Assembly: GCA_020747065.1 (NCBI GenBank)
Contig: JAGMVK010000005.1
Coordinates: forward strand, 2,666,001-2,730,000
Source: Cadophora sp. MPI-SDFR-AT-0126
Taxonomy: Eukaryota > Ascomycota > Leotiomycetes > Helotiales > Ploettnerulaceae
Direction: 5' to 3'
Length of the DNA: 64,000 nt
Every line of letters starts with the position of its first letter. Positions within the stretch are counted from its first letter, which is position 1. The notes beneath the pieces are model-generated. The model made no database searches, was not told the origin of the DNA, and worked only from the letters and a program-made list of their open reading frames with translations. Of the stretch, positions 33,991 through 45,003 are shown one piece after another. Made by a program: the position numbers and the translations under genes.

Positions 33991-34917
33991 TGATGTCAGT
34001 CTACGAGCGATTCAGATGTCAAATTGGAACCATTTAACTAGGATAGTTTTTTGTTGGCTTCTTAACTGATGTATGCTAAATCTGTCGTGCATCATTAAAA
34101 ACTCACCATTATCCACCTGCTACCGAGAACAGTTCGTGGGCAGCATGCGGGACAAGCAGCCGCTCTCTAACATTTTGCTTGAATTGAGTCCTCTAATCCG
34201 TATCGGAACAAATTATCTTGTAGCACTGCCACCGTCCGGCATTTTTATATATGCTCGTTCTGCGTTTTAGGTCGAGGACCCCCGCTCGCGAAGTTGAGAA
34301 AGGCCCACTCGCGACTGTCAATGTGGTTTCTCGTTCTAAAATGTATCTACCTTAGATTCGTATAGTAATCAACATGTTACGAACTAGATTTTACGATGAG
34401 GGCGTATTTTGACACATACTGGGATCGCTGTTAGCTGTCTCAGTGGTTTCCAAGGGTGGCCTCGTCAGGTGTTCGTTGGACTTTCCTGGTATCCGTGAGC
34501 TGCGCCATCATATTCCTTCGACCGTCTAGCAAGATTGAACGTCTTGTCTCCATATTCTCAAATTAATATGGACCCGAACTGAGCTTCTCCGTATGAGTTC
34601 ACTCTCATGAACCAGGGTCCTATTCAATTGCGAAGTGGGCCACGTCGGCCCGCACATCAAAGACTATGTACAATCGCCTCGGTTACATCCATCCAAGGAT
34701 GGCGTTGCTAAGATCAAATTGGGTCTCCTTTTGTTGGACACCATCAAGGCCGCGTGGAGAACATTTATAGGCAGAAGAATTGGAAGTTGTCAATGTCGTT
34801 AGGTAAAGGCATAAACGCCTTGAGTGTATTGATATCCTATCATTTTTCTTACTCCCTCCCTTCTATATCATCTCCCGCAAATTTCATCTCTTCTTACTTT
34901 TGTCGCATAACTTTCAT
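33991..34917. other. gene-free stretch
   Basis: No supported gene. The final 60 bases are pyrimidine-rich and read as a promoter/leader for the following small membrane protein. Confidence 0.4.
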
Positions 34918-35247
34918 ATGATGAACTCTCCACTGGAAACTCTTCGGGTTCCTGATCACATGCAATCGAAACAGTCAAGCTTTCCCCCCAAGGAGTTGAC
35001 TTCCTTGCCATTTTTCCCAGCTCTTTCTCCTGGCTACCCACAGCATCATGGAACCAGTTCGCCTTCTTCGACCTCTGAGGTCGACATTGAACAAGACTTC
35101 CTACATACATCCATGCGGCCATACTCTAATGATCAATTATCCAAATCATCTCGAAACAGATGGTGGCAATGGACACCATCCAGAAGAACAATCTTTATCC
35201 TTCTCATTCTGGCTATTTTCCTTGTTCTGGGGATCATGTATGTCTGA
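34918..35247 (+). CDS. small protein with C-terminal transmembrane segment
   Basis: From ATG 34918 (a second ATG follows at once) the frame gives 109 residues. It is Ser/Pro-rich and hydrophilic, then basic (S-R-N-R-W-W-Q-W-T-P-S-R-R), and ends in one strongly hydrophobic helix (T-I-F-I-L-L-I-L-A-I-F-L-V-L-G-I). This layout suits a tail-anchored or type II membrane protein. A donor-like GTATGT overlaps the last codons, so a downstream exon may exist, although the nearest acceptor gives an immediate stop. No domain recognised. The CT-rich leader supports expression. Confidence 0.45.
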   Translation: MMNSPLETLRVPDHMQSKQSSFPPKELTSLPFFPALSPGYPQHHGTSSPSSTSEVDIEQDFLHTSMRPYSNDQLSKSSRNRWWQWTPSRRTIFILLILAIFLVLGIMYV

Positions 35248-36717
35248 CCTAGCACCGGCGCCACTGTATAATTATAAGGTTTCTTTTAGCTGATCTCGCG
35301 ACAAATTTAGCACCTGGTTCCTTCCAAAATGATCATTTACACACGGTGGATAGGCGTAGAGCGGGACAAAGAATAGAGGGAGAGACGATGGAGAGATGAG
35401 GGAGGGAGAGTGAGAGGGAGCGAGTAGAAGGAGAGAAGCACACATACCCAAAAACAAAGCCACATGCCCTCAGCATGCTTCCTATTCTCCAAACCTATTT
35501 TTGCTTGATTCTAGGTCAGGGGGTGGGTATGTTGGGACATAATTGCGGTTTCAGGACCCAGTGCTTGGTGTGGTGGTGAGCTGATTTCAAGACGTCGTTT
35601 GACTTGTCTCTTCTGTGATGTTTTGTAGATCATGAGATCTACGATGTCGGGAATTTACAAGAATTCCGCTTTGAGAAAGTGAATAACTTTTACGTGGACG
35701 TGTTCCAGCTTCATTTCGACTTATATATTGATTCAGGACTTTATTCAAGAGCGTAATGAAAGGGAGGGTAGAAAGGATGGAAGATTCGAGAGGTGCGAAT
35801 TCCATTCATTGATTCATCCATTTATTCATCGGTTGACTCACGCCATTTCAAGTTGCTTCAGACATGCCATAACTTAGGAAAAGACACTCACTCACCACCT
35901 CGTCTCTTGGTCTCTTATCATTTCCAGCAGATAATCTGAATGCGAAGCCCAAATATGATTCCGTTCTCAATTTGGGCCATATACCTGTACTCCAAGTATC
36001 ACTCAAAAGCGCAAAACCTAAGTACCGCTCACAGCGAGCACGTACATACTCACTCATCTAAACAAGTCCCTCATTCACGCGCAAGAATCACAATCTCAAG
36101 AACCACAATTCATTCGCATCCCCAAATCACAACGGGTCTTTCGTAGTGGAGTCAATCAATTCAATTCTCATCTACCCCATCATCCCAACAATTGATGTCC
36201 CCGGTAATGGTATTCAGAATCAGACCCCCCCTTCCCTCCTACCTATCTCCTTCCCTTCCTTCTCCTCTCCTCTGCTCTCAGCAGAGCACTAAGCCAACCT
36301 TGACGATGCCTGCCTCCACTTCCATCCCATGCAATCTCCTCAATCCAACAACGCAGCCCTTGCAAGAAGAGACTGAACATGCTACCTTCTTCTCCCTCTC
36401 TTTCTCCTTTTCATATCATCTTATCTCTTCTCTCCCAGCAAAAGCAGCAGCACCAAAAGCAACAAACTTTCTTTTCCGTCATCTCATAAAGGTATTCTGT
36501 GTCGTGTCGGCCGTGAAAGTAAAGATGCTATAGAAGTGAACGACGAAGAACAAGAAACGAAAGACAAAATCTACAACTAAAAAGGGACCTGAAGACTGTC
36601 CCGCCACTCGCTTGTGCTTATGTACCTGCTTGCCACCTCAAGCCCCACCTCTTCAACTCGTCATCGTACCCAGGTATTGCCAGTCCACTACGCACAGTAT
36701 CCAAATCAAGGCAACGC
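35248..36717. other. gene-free stretch with purine- and pyrimidine-rich tracts
   Basis: A GA-rich tract lies at about 35360-35440 and a CT-rich tract at about 36220-36440. No frame has recognisable content. The right end is the 3' side of the Kap114 gene. Confidence 0.4.
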
Positions 36718-39700
36718 TTAAGCGCCCTGCGCAAGCTCCTGTAACTTCCCCTTCTCCTCTGCACTCAATGCCTCGTAAAGCGCATTAAAATCCGCCAGGT
36801 TCTCCCGTCCCGCCCTGATAAAGAATTCCGTAAGATAAGCCTGCGTCTCATCATCTCTCTGCCTCATGAAACTCCCCTGTCCCTCGCCGTACGCCATGAG
36901 TTCCGCCTTCGTGCTACCAAGACCGAGATCCAAGACATTGGTGTGGACATCTTCCCATCCGTCGTCATCGGCTTCCTCATCTGCGAATTCGGCGGCTGCG
37001 GCTGCAGCTGCCGCGGCGGACGACCCATGCCCCGCTGCGGAGGAGAGTTCTTCGATGAGGACTTTGAGGATTTTGAGGGGCGCGGGGATGATGGTGAATT
37101 GGTCGGGGTCTGTTGAGGAGGGAGAAGTTAGTCGGGTTTTTTTGTCGAACAGGGTGGGAAGGGGATCGTGAGCAGGGAAGCTACTTAGTTTGGCTTGGGA
37201 CCTGGTCATGATCCGATCGCTTTTGGGGATTATGAGGTCACCTTTAACCATTGTTTGGACGACACGTTGATCATTCAATGTGAAGAGTTTCGAGAGGGCG
37301 ATGACACTGTAATTGTTAGGGACGGAATCACAAGTCAAGAGGAAGCACTTACTTTTGACGAATCTCATCATAACCGGCGAAGTTGATCGAATTCTCCAGC
37401 CATTTGCTCAAGACCACTTGTAGGCCATTCTGACCATTGATCTCGATCTGAGCCAAAAACTCGACCACATCTTGGGCTCCAACCAGTGACAACCGAGCGA
37501 AGACAAGGATGAGAGACTGAATGAACGGTGCTGCCTCAGCTGTAGCAAGTCTAGATGCAACAGCTCTCAGAAGCTGTTCTAGGTATGGACCAAGGCGTTC
37601 TTGACCGGCTTTCTCCACAAGTTCAGCAGCAAGACCACCAACTTCTGAAGCAGCGTTGTCTTCAATCGCAGGACTTAGGAGCTTATCGATAATGATCAAG
37701 CAGACTTCAAGGCCTGATCTGTTTGCCTCATCCTGCCAGGCAAATACTTGTTGATGATCATGCATAAGCATATATTTGATAGCCTCAGCTCCAGGTCGTA
37801 ACACACCACCTTCAACGGTGGCCATCAGCAGACGGTTCAGCTTTGGCAGCGCAGCTGCGATGTATCCAGGAGGTAAAGGCTCGGATCCGTTTTGCGTGAG
37901 AACAGTCAGTAATTCGGTGGCAAGCTAGTTTATGTCAGCAATATTCATCTCCACCTAGCATCCAATACGTACCTCGACCAGAGGATCGTCTCCAGTCATA
38001 TCACCAACATCAAAGGCACCAGTAAGAGAGGGCAACACTTTTGCACACAAAGCAGTGTAGGAATCTCCGCTTGACAACGAGGTCACGATCTCCTCAAAAG
38101 TCTCGCTGACTAACATGGTCAACTGGAACGTAGAGGCTCCGTGCTTAGCGAGAATAAACAAAAGATCCAAAGCGCCACTATCACCCGAGATGGCGATTCT
38201 GGGGTCCATGGTGATGGCAGCACGCAGAGTCTCGACGAGAGTGAGTAACAAATCATCAGCATCTTCGAGGTCAGTCAGGTCCTTTGCGTACAGATATTCC
38301 GAGATGCATGCAACAATAGGTACCTGGCGATCGGCTGGTACAGTGCGTGCATTGATGAAACCTTGTAGTGATTTGATGCAGGAAACTTTGACGACTTCGG
38401 CTTCGTCACTGTTGACACCTTTGATTGTTCGATCAAGGAGTCCAAGTGCAACATCTGGAATGCTTTGTACCAGGATGCCTGCGATCAGATAACCACGAGC
38501 TCGGAACAGGGGCTCCTCGGTCCGATTGATGGAGTAGTCGATCAATGGCAAGTACGCAGCAGCAACCTCCGGAGCGATTGCCTTCTCGACATCAAGGAAA
38601 TCGCTCAGTAGCTGTGTAAGGAGAAATAAGGACGCTTCTTTTGTTCTCCAGGTAGCTGACTCCGCCGCGAACAGAACTTGCGTGTATGCCAATAAACCCT
38701 CCAAAGCACCTTGGTGAAGCCACTCGCCCAACTTGATGAGTAAATCACCGCAAGCCGTACGAGCAGTATAATTTGCCGTGACAGAAGTCTCCTCCGCCAA
38801 GAACAAGTTAACATCGATGTCCCAAAGATCTTCCTCCTCCTTGGGGATTTGTGCATAGCCAACAGCCAACTTCATAACATCCATAACCCACGAAGTATTA
38901 GAAACGCCTCCTTGTTGCTGTAATTGGGCTTCGAGCTCCTTTTGGACGGGTGGTGCTCTCAAACAGGATTGTAGGAAATCGAGTTCCTCCAGAACCAAAA
39001 AGTCCAGCGTATATGGAAGTCCATCTGCATCCTCCAGGCGTCCCTGCTCATCATTATCCACATACATATCCTGATAGTTATCCTGAAGTAGCGAAAGCTC
39101 AGCCCAGGTCGCGCTGAAGAGAACTGGACTTTGTGGAAGCAAGAGCTGTGGGAAAACCCCACGAATCTTCATCAGAGTCTTGACCACTTGAAGCTTAAGA
39201 GCAATCACGCCCCGCCAAGCTTCGGGGCGATCGTCTCGTCCACTCTCATATCCTTCATCACCCCCAGTCGGTCTCGCAGGCAGAGTCTTCTTCATAATAT
39301 CCATAAAGAATGGGCTCCAAGCATTCAGCACCTCGTCTGCGAAGCCCTTGACCTCCGGTCCATGCTCGTCCTTGACCATATCCATAATATCAAAAGTCCC
39401 ACGGAATACGGAAACGGCCAGAGCGCGTAGGAGAAGCTTTCGAGAATCGCTGACCGCAACATCATAGACGACCTTGACAATATCTCGCGCAACCGAGAAG
39501 AATTGGTCTTCGCTCAGAGAATCCTCGACCAAGTCTGATAGTACCTTCAATGCACCATGTAGCTGGTCGTCTGTAGCATTCGGAATGAGGTGTAGAATAG
39601 CAGGGAGGAGGTTCGGCCACTGGTCAGGATAATCAACATTGGCGATTTTGCTCACCACATATCTGCACAACATTAGCTATACCCCAATTCCCAAACCTAA

Positions 39701-40073
39701 TCAAGCCAAAAGAAATGGCAGAAACCTACGATGCAGCGCTCTTAATCTTTCTATCCGCATCACCACTCGTAGCTAACTCCAACATCTGGACTCTCAGCGC
39801 CTCCTTCACCTGCTCATCAATCTGCACGGCGGGACCATCATCACTCTCTCCACTCCAATTGCGCTCCACGAACGTCCGTAGCAGCAGCAAGGCACTCTGT
39901 CTAATCTGCGGGCTCACGCTGGAATGACTCGCAATCGCGGCCAAACTGCCTGGGAACGCGGGGTTGGTTTTGGCCTGCTCGAGGTGCTGCTCTGCTTGCT
40001 TGCGGGGGGCTTCGGCGGAGAGCTGCGTGTCTGCGAGCAGAGCCAGGAGTTGGTCTTCCATGGTTCCGGCCAT
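36718..40073 (-). CDS. kap114: importin beta-family karyopherin, importin-9/Kap114 homologue
   Basis: Five exons (39730-40073, 37973-39662, 37353-37924, 37185-37306, 36718-37109) join in frame to 1039 residues, matching importin-9 (about 1040) and Kap114. The N-terminus has the importin-N layout (A-E-Q-H-L-E-Q-A-K-T-N-P-A-F-P, then I-R-Q-S-A-L-L-L-L-R-T-F-V-E-R-N-W). The next exon carries D-Y-P-D-Q-W-P-N-L-L. HEAT repeats fill the middle. The C-terminus has an Ala-rich acidic loop, W-E-D-V and D-D-E-T-Q-A-Y-L with a final F-N-A-L-Y-E-A-L helix, as in Kap114. It carries histones, TBP and other cargoes into the nucleus with Ran. The last intron (37110-37184) is 75 nt with no in-frame stop. An in-frame upstream ATG at 40274 is less likely than 40073. 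Confidence 0.92.
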
Positions 40074-40660
40074 CCCAAACTCTTGCTTTGTTTCCTCGGT
40101 TTTGTACTTTGTCTGGGAATCTTGTGTCGAGGTATGGATTGTAGTGGGTTGAGTTGGACTGGGTTCACGGGGAGTGTTTGGGTACAGAGATGGTCTGTTC
40201 CTCGAGAGTGCGGAAGGGAGCACGCGAAGAAGGTGGGCTCGGGAAATTTTTGACGGAAGCGCGACTTCGACCAAAGGTGGACGCGACTCATGTTCCTGAC
40301 TTCAACAGCCACAAGCTACGAAGTACAGACTAGAACATCAATAACACCATTCAGACTGACTTTGACTGTTAAGCAACTTTTCATACGAGTACAGTACTTG
40401 CAACTGTTCTTCAGGTCTACAGTACAGACCTTCAAGTTTATTTACGATTAGCGCGTGGACTATTTGACTCCCTTAGAAGATCAGTCCTACCCCGCTACCG
40501 CTAGCATCAGAAGCCCAGCTCGACAACAACAAGAGGCCATCTACGCTCAAGGCCGTGCTGTCGAAACTCTGCAACTACAATCAACTATGCAGACCTCCTC
40601 CAGCTCCAGATAACGGCAGCATTGTTTCTTTAATTGAGAAAAGCACTTACCCAACCGACA
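40074..40660. other. divergent promoter region between Kap114 and Rev7 genes
   Basis: 587 bases separate the two start codons, and both genes read outward. The region probably serves both. No further gene seen. Confidence 0.5.
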
Positions 40661-41416
40661 ATGGCCTCCGCAGCCCCTCCATACGTCGAACCCCTCCAAC
40701 TCACAACCCCTCTCTCCCTCCAACAAACCCTAACCTCCTTCCTCACCGTCGCAATCCACACGATCCTCTACACACGCGCTCTCTACCCACCCTCGACCTT
40801 CCTCACTACCCGCGCCTACAACTTCCCCGTCCACCAATCGAGACACCCCGCAGTCTGTGAATGGATTAACAGCGCTATCGCCTCTGTCGCTGTCCTTCTG
40901 CAAAAGGGCACCGTGAAGCGGATTGTAGTACCGGTGTTCAGCGAGGAGGGCAAGGTGATGGAGAGGTTCATGTTTGATGTGGAGAGGTTCCCGGTAGTAG
41001 GTGAGAAGGAGAAGTTGGTGGAGTTTGAAGCGAGGGATGCGAATTCAAATATAGTGGGAGGGTCTCAGCCGCAGCTGAAAGCAGGTGTGAAACGCGCCGA
41101 CATCGAAGAGCAGCTCCGAGGTACAATTCGCCATCTCGACCACGCATGCAGTCGTCTCTCCCCGCTGCCCGAAAATTGCACGTATAGTATTGCAGTAGAG
41201 CTCAGAGACGAGCCTGGCGTCGATCCGCCCATTGGGCATCCACAGCCGTGGATACCAAGTGAGCCAAGTTTGCAAACTGGGGAGAAAGGGGACAGCGAGA
41301 CGATTGGGAGGGATTTGGGGGGTGTGAGGACGGTGCCGGTTAGGTTGGTTGAGGCAGGAGAATTTATACTAGAGGCGTGGATAGAGGAGGGGAGGGGAAA
41401 GTTTGAGGGCAGTTGA
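40661..41416 (+). CDS. rev7: Rev7/MAD2L2-like HORMA-domain subunit of DNA polymerase zeta
   Basis: Intronless, 251 residues from ATG 40661. The HORMA domain starts with L-T-S-F-L-T-V-A-I-H-T-I-L-Y-T-R-A-L-Y-P, then Y-N-F-P-V-H-Q-S-R-H-P and W-I-N-S-A-I, a pattern specific to Rev7 rather than Mad2. A strand with F-M-F-D-V-E-R-F and the R-x-V-P-V-R-L-V-E-A-G-E-F-I-L-E-A-W-I-E-E end (safety-belt region) follow. Rev7 binds Rev3 and Rev1 in translesion synthesis. An acidic/Gly-rich insertion lies around residues 205-230. An in-frame ATG at 40634 would add nine residues. Confidence 0.88.
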   Translation: MASAAPPYVEPLQLTTPLSLQQTLTSFLTVAIHTILYTRALYPPSTFLTTRAYNFPVHQSRHPAVCEWINSAIASVAVLLQKGTVKRIVVPVFSEEGKVMERFMFDVERFPVVGEKEKLVEFEARDANSNIVGGSQPQLKAGVKRADIEEQLRGTIRHLDHACSRLSPLPENCTYSIAVELRDEPGVDPPIGHPQPWIPSEPSLQTGEKGDSETIGRDLGGVRTVPVRLVEAGEFILEAWIEEGRGKFEGS

Positions 41417-41881
41417 GGGGACAAATGTGGATTTGAAAGTGTCAGCATAAGCATACAGGGAATCGGAGCAGAACGGATGTGGTCGAGCTCGAACCGTAGG
41501 TTGAAGGACTGATCAGAGGTCAGGGGTGCAGTCCTGAACGGAGATCGACCATTGGTACCGTAGGGGGGAGGGCAGGTATCCCGGTGATGCGAAGAGAAAG
41601 TAAAGGAGATGCGGAACAGGTCTCTGTTGTGGAATTTCCCCTACTCTGAGGCCAAGAAGGACAAAGATGTAAGCTCCACTCCTTCCTGCACTCTCCCGAG
41701 CTGTCACTAAATCTTCATCAGAATCTTAAACAAGAACATCATTCGAAAATTGCCACAGACCACAATGTGTGTTTTCGAAGCCACAACTGCAAATCTAATG
41801 TACTCAAGAAACCGTCAAGTCGGTCTACAATCTAGTCCATCTACCCCTTCCCCTCCTCCTTAACCGCTCTCCTCCACATCC
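41417..41881. other. convergent 3' region
   Basis: Lies between the stops of the Rev7 and secreted-protein genes. No gene seen. Confidence 0.4.
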
Positions 41882-42802
41882 CTAAGAAGTCTCACTCGCG
41901 CTCACAGAACTCGAGCTCGAGCTCGAAGTCCTCGTCCTGCACTTTGCAGTAACAGTCTTAATATACTTCGTCACCGTCACAGTCGTCTCATCATGTCCCC
42001 TCTTAGTCTTAGGATGATCATCACTCTTCACCGTCGTGTTATCTTCCGGTCCCTTGCTTGTAGTCGCAGTGCCAGTAGTGGTGTTATTCTCAACCTTGGT
42101 CGTATTATCCTCGCCTCCCTTCGATGTAGAAGGCGAATTATCATCCGATGAAGAAGATTCAGTCTTGGTACTATCATCATCGGACTTGGATCTCGGACGC
42201 CCCGTACAAGCGGGATAAATCGTTTTCGTGAACTCGGTTACTGTCTTAGTACGGTCTTTATCGTCATCGTCGGAGTCGTCGTCGTTTCCTCCGCCTCTCT
42301 TCAACTTTGTCTTGGGGATGTCGTCGCTGCGGGTTCGGTCGGTGTGTGGGTTGTCTTCGGGTTCTTTAGTGGTGCTTGCTGAGGAGGTGGTGATGGTGTT
42401 GGTGGGAGAGTTGTCGTCTGAGGAGCCGGTGTGGGGGCTGTTGTCTGAAGAGTTGGAGTGAGGGTTGTCGTCTGATGAGGTACCTGCTGCATCGGTGGTG
42501 ATCGTGGTGCTGGAGACATAGACTGTTGAGACATAGGTCTCGGTTATGGTGTAGCTTGCTATGATTGTTTTTGCGGGTCTGTTTAGAGTATCATCAGATG
42601 AGAATTTCAGATGGGCTTATTAGGAGAGAGGGAGGAGGAGAGGGAATATGAGGAGAAGCAGGAGAAGGAGAAGAAGGAGAGAAGAAGAGACGTACGAGCA
42701 AGTAGGATGGGGATCATCTTTTCCACGGGAACGAGCGACGACTGCGCAGTTGGCGGAGGCAGCGAGGCCAAGGAAAACGAGGGTTGCTTGTGAGAAGTGC
42801 AT
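41882..42802 (-). CDS. secreted low-complexity Ser/Thr/Asp-rich protein
   Basis: Two exons (42696-42802 and 41882-42578) with gtacgt..aaacag splice ends join to 267 residues. Residues 1-19 are a signal peptide (Q-A-T-L-V-F-L-G-L-A-A-S-A cut after N-C-A). The mature part is almost all Ser, Thr, Asp, Asn, Pro and Lys, with repeated S-S-D-D-N-S/P, D-N-T-T and K-G-x-E-D-N-T-T words and two T-V-T-x-x-x-K-T-I/V segments. Cysteines are few. The chain is probably disordered and O-glycosylated, wall-associated or extracellular. The end is Ser-rich with no hydrophobic tail, so GPI anchoring is not supported. Confidence 0.75.
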
Positions 42803-45003
42803 GTTGGCTCTGAAATTTTGAGTAGTATGGTTTGTTAAAAGAACTAATGAGTTGTAATTGTTGCTTGAAAAGACTGTGTTTTGCTTTGAGCTATGCCTGA
42901 AGCCAGGCTGGAGAAGAAGAAGATGGTCTTGATGCTGATGCCAATAATGAGATCTCAATCCAGAGATATCTTCCCATTATATATCCATCTCAGTCATTCA
43001 GTCCTACCAACGGATGCGCCGACAGCACGGTACGGTACAATTCATGATCTGAGTCTATCATCCATCCAATCTCCTCTGCAGAATGCGTGCATGATCTCGA
43101 CCTCATGGCCAAATTGAAGCACTATATCCACTGTGCCTGTCCTTCACGGAGCATATCTCTTCATTCACTGGCCCTCATAACAGTCCTCCACAACCAATGA
43201 ATTGCATGTCCACCTGTGGCGGTGGCAGGTCAGGCTCCTCCTTTCCCATACAACTGGATCTGGCCCATGAAATAAAGTTGCGGGAGAGGAGCAAGCCTGC
43301 CCGTCCCCGAGAAGGTATAAGCGAAGGCCCCTGAGGATGGTGTGGCTAGATCTCCAAATGTCCAATGATGAGGCACGAGGGGTCTTCAAGGAGTAGTGGT
43401 GTGCAATACATCACGCTTCAGCTTTCCGCAGAGGTGTTGGATGTGGAAACCACAGCGACTTGGGAGTAAATCCGCGCTGGGTCGAGCCTCTTATCTGATC
43501 ATTATAACATCTCCATCCCAATGAAACCCAATGATCTTCCAGACTCAAAAAACTTTATTCCGATTCCCAAGCCACATCTTCAAGTTGAAGAGCCGCTGCG
43601 CACGTTTATTGGTCGCGAGCTGAAAGATCTGGAGTTCCAGATGTCGCACACCAACTGCTTGGACCAGCTAGAATCCGGTGCGGGAACCATCGAAAACGTG
43701 GAGAACACTCAGCGTGGAGGTGGTGCACTATCAGGCTCTCAGCTTGGTAGTGGTGTTGCTGATGTTGCTCAGCTCGCGTACCTGCATAAGTGTGGCTTTG
43801 GGCTGGACTAGATTCCAGATCTCGCCCCCGACCGCCCCCAACATCTTCTACCTCTCCAATTCCAATTTATCTTCAGGGCGACTCAAGGCGCTTGTTCGTT
43901 CAAGCTCTGGGAGCGGAGAATTCTCCTGTTCGTGACTTCATTCGTGAAACAAGCCTTTGATTAGTCTGGTGCCTCGGGCTTAAGATCAAATGTTCGGGAT
44001 TTGGAGTGTGTTGTGCAGATTGAATATTTGGGGGGTCTTGGCTCTTCGCTTTGTCGTCGGCATTGGCGATTTGGCGAGTAGGCTTTGAGAGGAGGGAAAA
44101 GTAAACATATAACCGAGCTACTGGATATAGTCGATCGTTGGCCGTCGTACGGCCAGAGCAGGAGATGCATGTGCAGCTTCGAATCGGCTCTCAGTTGACA
44201 AGCATCCTCTCCTGGCGGCGGCCATTCCACCCTGTCCCAGATTAACTCTTCTGTCTCCCTCATCTCGGCCATCTCGCAATTATTCGATGTTGGAGCCTTG
44301 AGAATCATGCACATTTCACAATTATGCCTTGTGCTCGTTCGGTTGGGTGCTATAAATAGCGGTTTGTTGACCTTCTACTTGACCGCTCAGGGGACGGTCA
44401 TGCTAAGCGAGCAATAATACGGTTGTTGAAACAGGAGAAGGCCGTTGAATTGTCCTCCCAGGAGCGAATATACCATTTATGTTCATTTACTTCGGCGCTC
44501 CGGGTTCGTTGAAATGGCGGTCCTGTCAACGGAAGTCACTCAAATTCGCAGCATCTGATTTGGGTTTCATGAATTTGCACCTGGGTGTACCTGGGTAGAC
44601 GGTGTGCCACAGCAATAAATCCTTTGAAATATGGATGCAGCTGTCTACGAAACTCGAGCATACTTTGCAAGATTAGTCACAGGAAATAAGGCCATGAATC
44701 GGTGGGTTGAGTCATCGCTGGTCCTTCCGGACCGATGTGGTCTTGGTCACAAACAGTGTTGGATGGCGCAGCCATCGCAAGGCAACAGCCAGTTTGCTTC
44801 GCCTATTCGCCTTCCTGGTTGGGCACATTCGGATCAGGTCAACGACGGGGCGGCCACTCCGACCCGATGATCTGCTACGAACATCGCCAGCAAACCTTTC
44901 TCTCAGAAACTAGATAACCCCCGTCAAAGTCTATCATCTCCGACTGCCGCTCGGTCGTTTCGACAACCAGACTATTGAGCAAAGAACAAGTCAGTCTTTC
45001 GAG
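42803..45003. other. gene-poor stretch
   Basis: I find no gene with recognisable content. A 96-codon plus-strand frame at 43521-43811 has no domain or start context and is not called. The last several hundred bases serve as the promoter of the GNAT-ankyrin gene. Confidence 0.4.

Noticed and set aside
38115..38492. 125-codon plus-strand frame
   Set aside because: Antisense shadow of the Kap114 coding exon.
43521..43811. 96-codon plus-strand frame
   Set aside because: No recognisable domain, no supporting splice or promoter evidence; open length is near chance.
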